Assembly (NCBI GenBank): GCA_964493635.1
Contig: CAZBOW010000001.1
Location: 62,001 to 126,000 of the forward strand
Reading direction: 5' to 3'
DNA length: 64,000 bases
Origin: OLB6 sp964493635
GTDB taxonomy: Bacteria; Bacteroidota; Ignavibacteria; Kapaibacteriales; Kapaibacteriaceae
Made by a program: the position numbers and the translations under genes. The notes below the pieces were generated by a model. That model saw only the letters and a program-made list of their open reading frames with translations. It made no database searches and was not told the DNA's origin. This document shows, in pieces, positions 1-7,993 of this stretch; positions within the stretch are counted from its first letter, which is position 1; every line of letters begins with the position of its first letter.

Positions 1-669
1 GTAGGCCAGCGGCACGATCTCCACGATGCGTCGCTCAATCATGCTTTTGAGTTTCTCGGGACTGACCATATCCGAAAGGGCGTCAAGCAGCGGTCGTAGG
101 TAGGGGTCGATTTTCTCCGAGAGGTCTCCCGGCAGAAAGCCTAACGATTCACCGGCCTCGACAGCTGGTCGGGAGAGCACAATGCGGCTGACTTCGTTGG
201 CGCGCAATGCGGCAACCGCCATGGCCACGGCAAGATAGGTCTTCCCGGTTCCTGCCGGCCCCACGCAGAACACAAGGTCGTTGCGCTGCACCTTACGGTA
301 GTAGTCCATTTGCTTCGGAGTGCGAGCCCGGATGACGTCCTTCTTGCCCCAAAGAATCACCGAGTCGAGATCTTCCGATGCCATGGCTGGCGTACTGCTG
401 CTACGGCCACCCTCCACCAAATCAATGATGGTGGAAACGTCGGCCAGCGTCAGAACTCCCGTGCGCTTCAGCGTGTAGGTCAGTTCGCTGATGATGTGTT
501 CGATGTGACGGATCTCGGCCGGCTCACCGCGTAAAATGATCGTTTCACCCCGCACGGTGATCGAGGTATCGAATCGATTTTCGATCAACTGCAGATGTTG
601 CTCGTGCGGACCGAACAACGCAACGACGTCGACGTCGGTGATGGGAATCTTTTTCTCGGCGGTGTGCAT
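1..669 (-). CDS. phoH: PhoH family ATPase, C-terminal part beyond window edge
   Basis: The 223 visible residues are the N-terminal part of a PhoH-type cytoplasmic P-loop ATPase; the rest lies beyond base 1. A small nucleic-acid-binding-like N-terminal region (residues 1-100) is followed by the nucleotide-binding domain with Walker A GPAGTGKT at residues 137-144 and the family segment SRPAVEAGESLGFLPGDL. The family is linked to RNA metabolism and often sits near ybeY; its exact role is unsettled. The start is the ATG at 669, the first in frame, about 38 bases after the terminator of the upstream LysM gene, so it is probably transcribed separately. I could not identify a clear promoter in that gap. 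Confidence 0.92.
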   Translation of the reverse strand, partial: MHTAEKKIPITDVDVVALFGPHEQHLQLIENRFDTSITVRGETIILRGEPAEIRHIEHIISELTYTLKRTGVLTLADVSTIIDLVEGGRSSSTPAMASEDLDSVILWGKKDVIRARTPKQMDYYRKVQRNDLVFCVGPAGTGKTYLAVAMAVAALRANEVSRIVLSRPAVEAGESLGFLPGDLSEKIDPYLRPLLDALSDMVSPEKLKSMIERRIVEIVPLAY

Positions 670-706
670 AGGCAGATTTCAGGCGATCTGGATCGTAAAA
701 AATCAT

Positions 707-743
707 AAAAAAACGGCGATCCGCACTCGTCGGACCGCCGTTT
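707..743 (-). terminator. Intrinsic terminator of the lipoprotein/LysM operon
   Basis: On the minus strand a 13-bp stem (bases 743-731 pairing with 723-711, one G-U pair) with a 7-base loop is followed by a run of seven T (713-707). It lies 31 bases after the LysM stop codon and before phoH. Confidence 0.85.
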
Positions 744-773
744 CTTCGGTGTACATCAAGAGCACGATGCCGA

Positions 774-1646
774 TCACTTCCCAGCTTCCGACTCTGGGGT
801 GGTCGCAGGGGCAGGAGCCGGGGCAGCAGGGGCAACGGCACTTGCCGCGGCAGCAGCAGCTGCAGCTGCGCGCTTCTTGCGCCAGTACTTCCGCTCAGCC
901 TTCTGCTCCTCGGATGTCTTTGGTCCAGCCGGAGGTACGGTCAGGACCCAACCCGGTTGAATCACGTCAGGGTTCTTGATCTTATCGGTGTTGGCTTGCC
1001 AGATCTTTGGCCACTGCAGGGGATCACCATAAATCTCAGCACGGCCCGAGATGTTCCACAAGCAGTCACGGTTTTCGGCCCACGTACCAACGGTGTACCC
1101 CTTGACCGAGGGCTCGCGGTACAGGCTGCGAATCAGCTTCGCTGCAGCGATAATGCGATCGTAGAACTCCGGCAACGCCGCCATGCGTTCGCCACGAAGG
1201 GCGTTGAGTTCGGCTTCCAGAGCAGCAACCTCGCTGCGACGCTCGGCTAGCTGGTCGTTTGTCAGCGACTGCATCGATCGGGCCCGACCCTCGATGCGTC
1301 CGAGACGCTCACGGAAGTTGTTGATGTCGGCTTCGGAGGCATTGATCATCGCGTAGATGTCGTCGTTGCACTTCTTGAGGTCGGTCACCGCCGTGGTCAG
1401 GTCGCCTTCAGCTTTGAGCAGATCGGCCTTCAGCTGATCGAGTTTGCTGTTCAGCGTTGCGTTGATGCCTTTGTACTGCTCGATGCGCGCATCGGCTTCA
1501 TCGCAGGTGAGCTGGGCGTCTTGCTTGCTGGCAGGGGGCGGGGGAACGCGGTCTTGTGCCAACGCTGGAGCGGCCGTCAGGGCCATTAAGCCTAGCAGGC
1601 CTACGAAAGCCAGAGCGGCGTAGCGTGTTGGTGTGAACAAGCTCAT
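774..1646 (-). CDS. Secreted LysM-domain protein with coiled coil
   Basis: A 290-residue exported protein. The N-terminus is a signal peptide (MSLFTPTRYAALAF, cleavage near ALAQ). Residues about 30-170 are a charged, heptad-rich region that looks like a coiled coil. A single LysM-like domain follows (from WNISGRAEIYGDP to VIQPGWVLTVP), and the tail is a low-complexity Ala/Pro stretch. LysM domains bind peptidoglycan, so a cell-wall-associated envelope role is likely. The start at 1646 is chosen over a longer in-frame ATG at 1703 because it has an AAGGAGG ribosome site 6 bases upstream, forms an ATGA overlap with the preceding lipoprotein stop, and begins the signal peptide. The catalytic role, if any, is unknown. 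Confidence 0.85.
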   Translation of the reverse strand: MSLFTPTRYAALAFVGLLGLMALTAAPALAQDRVPPPPASKQDAQLTCDEADARIEQYKGINATLNSKLDQLKADLLKAEGDLTTAVTDLKKCNDDIYAMINASEADINNFRERLGRIEGRARSMQSLTNDQLAERRSEVAALEAELNALRGERMAALPEFYDRIIAAAKLIRSLYREPSVKGYTVGTWAENRDCLWNISGRAEIYGDPLQWPKIWQANTDKIKNPDVIQPGWVLTVPPAGPKTSEEQKAERKYWRKKRAAAAAAAAASAVAPAAPAPAPATTPESEAGK

Positions 1647-1966
1647 GGCTGACCTCCTTGAACCGGTGTTGTTGGTGTCCAATCGGGCCAGACGTTCGGC
1701 CATGCATTCATCTTATCCTGAACAAAGGCCTTCTTTTGACTGCAGTCCTGGACTTCTTTCTGACGTCCACGCAGTTCCTTGGTAATCTTTGCCAGATCGG
1801 CCTCGGCGGCCGAAATGGAAGAGTTGAGCTGCGCCTCATCCGCACGCAGGGTGTTGATCATGGCTTGTTGCTCTTCCTTGATCGTGCAGGTGCACGACTG
1901 CAAAACCAGAGCGGCCCCGAATGCTGCAGCAGCGAGTACCGATACCCGCGACGAGCGTTTGGACAT
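1643..1966 (-). CDS. Small coiled-coil lipoprotein
   Basis: A 107-residue lipoprotein. The signal sequence ends in a lipobox-like LVLQSC, giving a lipidated Cys at residue 25. The rest (about residues 30-85) is heptad-like with many Glu, Lys, Gln and Ala, predicted to form a helix or coiled coil; the end is Trp/Pro-rich (NVWPDWTPTTP). It is the first gene of a two-gene operon with the LysM protein, sharing an ATGA overlap, and both have coiled-coil regions, so the two may act together at the envelope. The start ATG has a strong GGAGGAAA ribosome site. A TATATTTG promoter lies 28 bases upstream. No family is recognised. Confidence 0.82.
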   Translation of the reverse strand: MSKRSSRVSVLAAAAFGAALVLQSCTCTIKEEQQAMINTLRADEAQLNSSISAAEADLAKITKELRGRQKEVQDCSQKKAFVQDKMNAWPNVWPDWTPTTPVQGGQP

Positions 1967-1994
1967 GGTTTCCTCCGTTAGTGTAGAATCACGC

Positions 1995-2002
1995 CAAATA
2001 TA
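1995..2002 (-). promoter_or_regulatory. Bacteroidota-type -7 promoter box (TATATTTG) for the lipoprotein/LysM operon
   Basis: The minus strand reads TATATTTG, an exact match to the TAnnTTTG -7 consensus of the Bacteroidota primary sigma factor, 28 bases before the lipoprotein ATG in a short divergent intergenic region. No good TTTG -33 box is seen at the usual 19-21-base spacing. Confidence 0.6.
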
Positions 2003-2017
2003 CAGCGGGAACAGTGA

Positions 2018-2048
2018 TCTGCCGTGATCTTCACGTAACGTATTTTTG
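2018..2048 (+). promoter_or_regulatory. Candidate valS promoter, possibly leaderless
   Basis: TCTG, 19 bases, then TATTTTTG (2041-2048) matches TTTG-N19-TAnnTTTG with one mismatch. The chosen valS ATG begins only 4 bases after the -7 box, so the transcript would start at or beside the start codon. There is no ribosome binding site before this ATG, which fits. Confidence 0.5.
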
Positions 2049-2052
2049 TCTC

Positions 2053-4749
2053 ATGAGTACTCCCGCACCGAAGAAGCCCGGATCGTACGATCCATCGGCC
2101 ACCGAGCAGCGGTGGTATGCCGCATGGCAACGCCGCGGCATCTACCGCTCTGAGCCATCCGAGAAAGCTCCCTACAGCATCTTAATGCCCCCGCCGAACG
2201 TGACCGGAATCCTCCACTTTGGCCACGTCCTGAATAACACCCTGAACGACCTCTACACCCGTTGGAACCGGTTGAAAGGGGCTGAGGCATGCTGGTTCCC
2301 GGGGTTGGACCATGCCGGTATTGCAACCCAGACGAAGGTCGAGCAGGAGCTTCGTTCCGAGGGTTTGACCCGTCATGATCTGGGGCGCGACGCCTTTGTT
2401 GATCGCGTCTGGCAGTGGAAGGAAAAGTATGGCTCGATCATCCTGGAGCAGCTGCGCACGCTTGGCGTGTCCTGCGATTGGGACCGTACCCTCTTTACGA
2501 TGGATCCATCGGCCTCCGAGGCCGTCCAAGAGGTGTTCATCCAGCTCTTTGACGAAGGCCTGATCTACCGGGGAAAGCGCATCATTAACTGGTCGCCGGT
2601 GGCGCAGAGTGCGCTCAGCGACGAAGAAGTCGTTTACAAGGAAGTGCACGAGCAGATCTACACGATGCGCTACCATCTCAGCGACGGCAGTGGGACGCTG
2701 CTGGTAGCCACGGTGCGCCCCGAGACGATCTTCGCCGACGTGGCCGTGGCTGTCAACCCCGCCGACGAGCGCTATCAACACCTCATCGGTGCAACGGTGG
2801 TGGTGCCGATTTCCGGTCAGGTGGTCCCGGTTATTGCCGATGACTATGCCGACCCTGAGTTTGGTACCGGTGTGGTGAAGGTCACACCGGCTCACGACCC
2901 CAACGACTACGAAATTGGACTGCGGCACGGTCTGGCCATGCCGCAGTGCATCGAGCCCGATGGCACCCTCAACGGCCTTGCCGGCGACTACGCCGGAATG
3001 GACCGGTTTGCTGCACGCAAGGCCGTGGCAAAGGCTTTGGAAGCACAGGACTTGCTGGAGAAAGCCGAGAAGTACAGCCACAATGTGGGCTTTTCCGAGC
3101 GCGGCGGCGAACCGATCGAGCCCTACCTAAGTGATCAGTGGTTCGTGCGCATGCAACCGCTGGCCCAGCCAGCCTTGGAAGCTGTGACGTCGGGTCAGAT
3201 TCGATTCTACCCCGATCACTGGGTAAAGACCTACGAGCATTGGATGACGAACATCCGTGATTGGTGCATCTCGCGCCAGTTGTGGTGGGGGCATCGCGTG
3301 CCGGTGTACTATGCTCCGGATGGATCGTTTACAGCTGCCCGGAGTGACGACGATGCCCGCCAGAAGCTGGGCCTTGCCGCCGACGTACCGCTGCAGCAGG
3401 ACCCCGACGTTCTGGACACGTGGTTTTCCTCGTGGCTGTGGCCGATGACCACCATGGGCTGGAGGGGAGAGTTGGCAGCACCGCAGGGCGACCGTGCCTA
3501 TTATCTGCCAACCAACCTTCTGGTAACCGGCCCGGACATCATCTTCTTCTGGGTGGCACGCATGATTATGGCCACGCTGAAGTTCGACGGTCGCATCCCG
3601 TTTCGCGATGTGTACTTCACAAGTATCATCCGCGACGGACGAGGTCGCAAACTGTCGAAGTCCCTCGGAAACTCTCCGGATCCGCTCACGGTCATTGGCA
3701 CCTACGGGGCTGACGCCGTCCGCTTTACGATGATTTACCTGGCACCGATGGGTTCCGATGTTCGACTGGACGTCGACGAAGCTACCCAGGACGTACCGTC
3801 GATGGAGATCGGCCGCAACTTTGCCAACAAGGTTTGGAATGCGTGTCGATTCCTGAAGATGAAGCGCTCGGAGCTCGTAACGACAGATCCAGATTCCACG
3901 GGGATTCCGGGGTCCTTCCAGCCATCAACGGCCGACCGCTGGATTCAATCGCGCTACCATACGGCAGTGGCTGCGGCAACGGCTGCGCTAGAGGCCTACC
4001 GCCTGACCGACTATGCGCGAGTTCTGTACGACTTCATCTGGCGGGACTTCTGCGACTGGTACGTCGAGATCGTCAAGGTCCAGTTTGCCACGTTGCCGAC
4101 GGACCAACAGCGGGCGGCGTTGCTCGACCATGCCGATGTGATCATCGACGGTACACTGCGATTGCTCCATCCGGTGATGCCCTTTATCACCGAAGAATTG
4201 TGGCACGATGTGTTTGCCAAGGACGAGTCGCTGAGCATCAGCACACAGACGGCACCCGTGAGTAACCCGGCAAACATTGATGCAACCATCGAGCACCATT
4301 TCGACATTCTGCAGACGGTTGTCGAGAGCATCCGACGGTCGCGTGCTGAGATGACGATTCCTCCAAGCAAGCGTCTGCCGGTGGTATTGTCGGTGTCGCC
4401 AGCAATGCTGGACTTCATGCAGGAACAGCATGCCGTGATCCGACAGCTTGCCCGGTGTAGCGACCTGACGATCGGAACAGATCAGTCAAAGCCGGGCGGT
4501 TCGATATCGGACGTGGTTCGCGGTGTTGAAATCTACTTGGTGGTAGAAGGCGTTGTGGACCTCGACAAAGAACGCGAGCGTCTGAGCAAGGAAGTTGAGC
4601 GCCTAACAGGTGCCATTGCCGGCGTACAGAAGAAGCTTTCCAACGAGGGATTCTTGAAGGGGGCTTCACCTGAAATTGTTGCGGCTGAACGCAAGAAGTT
4701 AGCCGACTGGACGGATGCCAAAGAGAAGATCCAGAGGAATCTGCTGTGA
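2053..4749 (+). CDS. valS: Valyl-tRNA synthetase
   Basis: A cytoplasmic class Ia synthetase that charges tRNA-Val. The 898-residue length is normal. The HIGH signature appears as HFGH in PPPNVTGILHFGH, and the KMSKS loop as KLSKS in GRKLSKSLGN. Between them lies the CP1 editing domain, which hydrolyses Thr-tRNA-Val (VATVRPETIFAD and the GTGVVKVTPAHDPNDYE segment). The anticodon-binding domain and a C-terminal coiled-coil arm (VDLDKERERLSKEVERL) follow. The start is the ATG at 2053 because the homologous part begins right after it; an in-frame ATG at 2014 would add 13 unlike residues and overlap the putative promoter. The stop overlaps the GTG of the thiolase gene (GTGA). Confidence 0.97.
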   Translation: MSTPAPKKPGSYDPSATEQRWYAAWQRRGIYRSEPSEKAPYSILMPPPNVTGILHFGHVLNNTLNDLYTRWNRLKGAEACWFPGLDHAGIATQTKVEQELRSEGLTRHDLGRDAFVDRVWQWKEKYGSIILEQLRTLGVSCDWDRTLFTMDPSASEAVQEVFIQLFDEGLIYRGKRIINWSPVAQSALSDEEVVYKEVHEQIYTMRYHLSDGSGTLLVATVRPETIFADVAVAVNPADERYQHLIGATVVVPISGQVVPVIADDYADPEFGTGVVKVTPAHDPNDYEIGLRHGLAMPQCIEPDGTLNGLAGDYAGMDRFAARKAVAKALEAQDLLEKAEKYSHNVGFSERGGEPIEPYLSDQWFVRMQPLAQPALEAVTSGQIRFYPDHWVKTYEHWMTNIRDWCISRQLWWGHRVPVYYAPDGSFTAARSDDDARQKLGLAADVPLQQDPDVLDTWFSSWLWPMTTMGWRGELAAPQGDRAYYLPTNLLVTGPDIIFFWVARMIMATLKFDGRIPFRDVYFTSIIRDGRGRKLSKSLGNSPDPLTVIGTYGADAVRFTMIYLAPMGSDVRLDVDEATQDVPSMEIGRNFANKVWNACRFLKMKRSELVTTDPDSTGIPGSFQPSTADRWIQSRYHTAVAAATAALEAYRLTDYARVLYDFIWRDFCDWYVEIVKVQFATLPTDQQRAALLDHADVIIDGTLRLLHPVMPFITEELWHDVFAKDESLSISTQTAPVSNPANIDATIEHHFDILQTVVESIRRSRAEMTIPPSKRLPVVLSVSPAMLDFMQEQHAVIRQLARCSDLTIGTDQSKPGGSISDVVRGVEIYLVVEGVVDLDKERERLSKEVERLTGAIAGVQKKLSNEGFLKGASPEIVAAERKKLADWTDAKEKIQRNLL

Positions 4750-5999
4750 GAAACCCAGACAACCCAGCCAACCCAACCAACAGTACGGCGACAAATGCCT
4801 ACATCATCGAACCACTTCGTACACCGATCGGCAAGTACGGTGGGGCACTCAGTAGTGTGCGTCCGGACGACCTCGCAGCCCACGTGCTGCGCGCTGTTGT
4901 TGAACGCACGGGTGTTGACCCTGCCACCATCGACGATGTGATTCTGGGCTGTGCCAATCAGGCCGGCGAAGACAATCGCAACGTGGCGCGAATGGCAGGC
5001 CTGCTGGCTGGCTTGCCACAGAGTGTGCCCGGCGTAACGGTCAACCGCCTGTGTGCTTCATCGCTGGAGGCTGTGATTCAGGCCTTTCGTGCCATCGCCG
5101 CCGGCGAGGCCCATGCGGTGCTGGCCGGGGGAGTGGAAAGCATGTCGAGAGCCCCGTACAGCCTTCCCAAGAATGCTACCGGTGCGGCGCTGTTCGGCAA
5201 CATCACCGCCTACGATACGGCCCTTGGATGGCGCTACCCCAACCCGGCCATGGAAGCGTTGTTTCCCTTGGAGGCGATGGGTGAGACGGCCGAGAATATC
5301 GCCGAGCGGTGGCAGATCTCCCGACAGGATCAGGATGCCTTTGCCGTGACCTCGCATCAGCGGGCCATCCGCGCGCAGCAGGAGGGAGTCTTCGATCAGG
5401 AGATTATTCCCGTGGAGATCCCACGTCGGAAGGGCGACCCCATCGTGGTGAGTAAGGACGAGGGCCCCCGCGCGGAAACATCGATGGAGGCACTGGCGCC
5501 CCTCAAGCCAGCCTTTCGTAAGGGTGGCTCGGTGACTGCTGGAAACTCGTCATCGCTCAACGATGGTGCTGTTGCGATGCTGGTGGTCTCAGGCCGGTAT
5601 TTGGAGCAGCATCCGGAGCTTCGTCCGCGCGTGCTGGCCCGTATTGTTGCCTCGGCGGCTGTCGGCGTTGATCCACAGATCATGGGCATTGGTCCGGTGG
5701 GGGCCATCCGCCGCGCGTGTGAGCGTGCTGGCATTACCGTAGCAGACCTCGATCGCGTGGAAATCAACGAGGCCTTTGCAGCCCAGTCGTTAGCCTGTAT
5801 CCGTGAGCTCGAGCTGGATCCCGATCGCGTCAACGTCCATGGTGGTGCCATTGCCATGGGGCACCCTCTGGGAATGAGTGGTGGCCGTGTGCTTGGACAC
5901 CTCGTGCGCGAACTGCAGCGCAGTGGAACACGCTACGGCGCTGCGGCGTTATGTATTGGCGTTGGTCAGGGGCTCGCCATGGTGGTTGAACGCGTCTGA
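4746..5999 (+). CDS. Acetyl-CoA C-acyltransferase (thiolase)
   Basis: A 417-residue thiolase of the PcaF/FadA/acetyl-CoA acetyltransferase type, catalysing reversible thiolytic cleavage or condensation of 3-ketoacyl-CoA. The active-site nucleophile is the Cys of VNRLCASSLEA. The His of the GGAIAMGHPLGMSG motif and the C-terminal Cys in LCIGVGQG complete the catalytic set. The start is a GTG that overlaps the valS stop as GTGA, so translation is coupled to valS. No other fatty-acid or aromatic degradation gene is adjacent, so the substrate (degradative or biosynthetic) cannot be settled. A promoter for nuoF begins 13 bases after the stop. Confidence 0.93.
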   Translation: MRNPDNPANPTNSTATNAYIIEPLRTPIGKYGGALSSVRPDDLAAHVLRAVVERTGVDPATIDDVILGCANQAGEDNRNVARMAGLLAGLPQSVPGVTVNRLCASSLEAVIQAFRAIAAGEAHAVLAGGVESMSRAPYSLPKNATGAALFGNITAYDTALGWRYPNPAMEALFPLEAMGETAENIAERWQISRQDQDAFAVTSHQRAIRAQQEGVFDQEIIPVEIPRRKGDPIVVSKDEGPRAETSMEALAPLKPAFRKGGSVTAGNSSSLNDGAVAMLVVSGRYLEQHPELRPRVLARIVASAAVGVDPQIMGIGPVGAIRRACERAGITVADLDRVEINEAFAAQSLACIRELELDPDRVNVHGGAIAMGHPLGMSGGRVLGHLVRELQRSGTRYGAAALCIGVGQGLAMVVERV

Positions 6000-6012
6000 T
6001 CGGCCCCCTCCC

Positions 6013-6020
6013 TATATTTG
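6013..6020 (+). promoter_or_regulatory. TATATTTG promoter box for nuoF
   Basis: An exact TAnnTTTG match between the thiolase stop and the nuoF ATG, ending 25 bases before that ATG. No clear -33 box is seen at 19-21 bases. It supports the nuoF start at 6046 rather than the longer in-frame ORF reaching back into the thiolase gene. Confidence 0.6.
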
Positions 6021-6045
6021 CACTGTTTCACCTCGGACTCCCATC

Positions 6046-7377
6046 ATGTACACCGTACCGCATCTTGTACTGCCGCAGATCGAAAACTTGGCCAAGCTGG
6101 ACGTCTACGTTCAACATGGTGGCTATGGTGCCTACCGCAAGGCCATTGGCATGTCGGCCGACGACGTGATCAACGAAGTGAAGCGCTCGGGGTTGCGCGG
6201 CAGGGGCGGTGCTTGCTTCCCCACGGGGTTAAAGTGGAGCTTCATGCCCAAGGGCAACGACAAGCCAAAGTATCTGGCCATCAACGGCGACGAATCCGAG
6301 CCTGGATCGTTTAAGGACCGCCAGATCTTTGAGTATAATCCGCATCAGCTGATCGAGGGTATTCTGATTGCCGGCTATGCCATGGGCATCAGCAAAGCCT
6401 TCATCTACATTCGTGGTGAATACCATGCGTGGGTCGACATGATGCAGAAGGCTGTTGATGAAGCCTATGCTGCAGGGTACGTCGGTGAGAGGATGAAACA
6501 AACCTTCAATCACGACTACACCATCGATATCGTTGTCCACAAGGGTGCTGGTGCCTACATCTGCGGCGAGGAGACGTCGCTGATGAACTCGCTCGAGGGC
6601 GACCGTGCCTATCCCCGCTATAAGCCACCGTTCCCGGCGAACAAGGGCCTGTGGGGTATGCCAACAACGATCAACAACGTCGAGACGATTGCCACCGTCC
6701 CACCGATTCTAACCATGGGGGCCGATGCCTATGCCAAGATTGGCGCAGAGGGTCACTCCGGAACGATTCTCTTTGGCGTGAGCGGCCATGTGAACAAGCC
6801 TGGCGTGTATGAATTGGAGACCGGCACACCGCTGCTGGAGATCATCAACACCGTGTGTGGGGGCGTTCCTGGCGGTAAAACGATCAAGGCCGTTATTCCG
6901 GGAGGATCGTCGATGCCACCGCTGCGTGGCGACGAACTCGACGGTGTGCGAATGGACGAGGAATCGCTTAAGAAACTCGGCACTCATATCGGTACGGCCG
7001 GGATTATGGTGATGGACGAGGACACGGACATTGTGGACGTGACACTTCGCATCGCCCACTTTTACCATCATGAATCCTGCGGGCAGTGTACGCCATGCCG
7101 CGAGGGCTGTGGGTGGATGGAAAAGGTGCTCAAGCGTTTCAAGAAGGGCGAGGCAACCGTATCGGACATCGACCTGCTCTACAGCGTGGCCAGTAACATC
7201 GAAGGCAACACCATCTGTGCGCTTGGAGATGCGGCAGCGTGGCCGGTCAAGGGATTCATCGACAAATTCCGCAGTGAGTTCGAGGCTCGCTGTGTTCCGG
7301 AACGGCAGTTCATTGCGTTGAATGTTGTGCACGGACGCCGTGCTACAGCCGAAACGTTGGTTGAGCAGTCCGCCTGA
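6046..7377 (+). CDS. nuoF: NADH-quinone oxidoreductase subunit F (NuoF-like flavoprotein)
   Basis: A 443-residue NADH-binding subunit of the complex I peripheral arm; it carries FMN and the [4Fe-4S] centre N3. The FMN/NADH region is seen near residues 60-75 (GLRGRGGACFPTGLKWSF) and as GAGAYICGEETSLMNSLEG. The cluster ligands are in ESCGQCTPCREG and the Cys of NTICALGD. In the FMN loop the usual GGAGFPTG is GGACFPTG, a Gly-to-Cys change. No nuoE, nuoG or membrane subunits are adjacent, so the gene stands apart from a nuo operon, or it serves a related NADH-dependent enzyme such as a bifurcating hydrogenase or formate dehydrogenase. nadD starts 3 bases after the stop, suggesting cotranscription. 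Confidence 0.93.
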   Translation: MYTVPHLVLPQIENLAKLDVYVQHGGYGAYRKAIGMSADDVINEVKRSGLRGRGGACFPTGLKWSFMPKGNDKPKYLAINGDESEPGSFKDRQIFEYNPHQLIEGILIAGYAMGISKAFIYIRGEYHAWVDMMQKAVDEAYAAGYVGERMKQTFNHDYTIDIVVHKGAGAYICGEETSLMNSLEGDRAYPRYKPPFPANKGLWGMPTTINNVETIATVPPILTMGADAYAKIGAEGHSGTILFGVSGHVNKPGVYELETGTPLLEIINTVCGGVPGGKTIKAVIPGGSSMPPLRGDELDGVRMDEESLKKLGTHIGTAGIMVMDEDTDIVDVTLRIAHFYHHESCGQCTPCREGCGWMEKVLKRFKKGEATVSDIDLLYSVASNIEGNTICALGDAAAWPVKGFIDKFRSEFEARCVPERQFIALNVVHGRRATAETLVEQSA

Positions 7378-7379
7378 TC

Positions 7380-7982
7380 GTGAATATTGGTCTGATTGGC
7401 GGGTCCTTCAACCCGATCCACGTTGCTCATCTGATCATCGCTGATCGCTTTGTCGATCAGATGGCTTTGGACCGGTGTTACTTCGTACCGGCGTACCAGA
7501 GCCCCTTTAAGCAATTTGATACGTCGCTGGCGTCGGCCCACGATCGGGTGGAAATGGTGCGTCAGGCCACGGAGCAACATCCGGTGTTCCGCGTAAGCGA
7601 TGTCGAAGTCCGGCGCGGCGGTGTGTCGTACACGATTGATACCATCCGGACCTTTGCCACGGAGTATCCCGGTGCTCACCTGAGTATTCTCATCGGTAGC
7701 GATCAGGCCATTGAATTCGTGCGCTGGCATCACTGGCGCGATATTCTCTCCGAGGCACAACTCTGCATTGTTCGACGGCCGTTTCTTCTGACGCCTGAAA
7801 TGGAAGAGCGCATGACCGAAACGCTGACCGTCCCAGGCAAGCCTCCTGTATGGATCAATGCGCCCTTGCTGGAGATCTCATCGACCGAGATTCGCCGGCG
7901 GGTAGCCGAGGGCAAGAGCATCAACTACCTTACGGTGAAGTCCGTTCGCGACTACATCAACAAGCAGGGTTTGTACCGGTAG
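7380..7982 (+). CDS. nadD: Nicotinate-nucleotide adenylyltransferase
   Basis: A 200-residue cytoplasmic enzyme transferring AMP from ATP to nicotinate mononucleotide to give deamido-NAD, the penultimate step of NAD synthesis. The nucleotidyltransferase signature GGSFNPIHVAHL carries the HxxH pair. LIGSDQAIEF and the C-terminal ISSTEIRRR motif are typical of NadD. The start is a GTG at 7380; no ATG is available before the conserved N-terminal strand. It lies 3 bases behind nuoF and 11 bases before the ABC permease, so nuoF-nadD is probably cotranscribed and links NAD supply with an NADH-using subunit. Confidence 0.95.
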   Translation: MNIGLIGGSFNPIHVAHLIIADRFVDQMALDRCYFVPAYQSPFKQFDTSLASAHDRVEMVRQATEQHPVFRVSDVEVRRGGVSYTIDTIRTFATEYPGAHLSILIGSDQAIEFVRWHHWRDILSEAQLCIVRRPFLLTPEMEERMTETLTVPGKPPVWINAPLLEISSTEIRRRVAEGKSINYLTVKSVRDYINKQGLYR

Positions 7983-7993
7983 GGGGCTGAACC

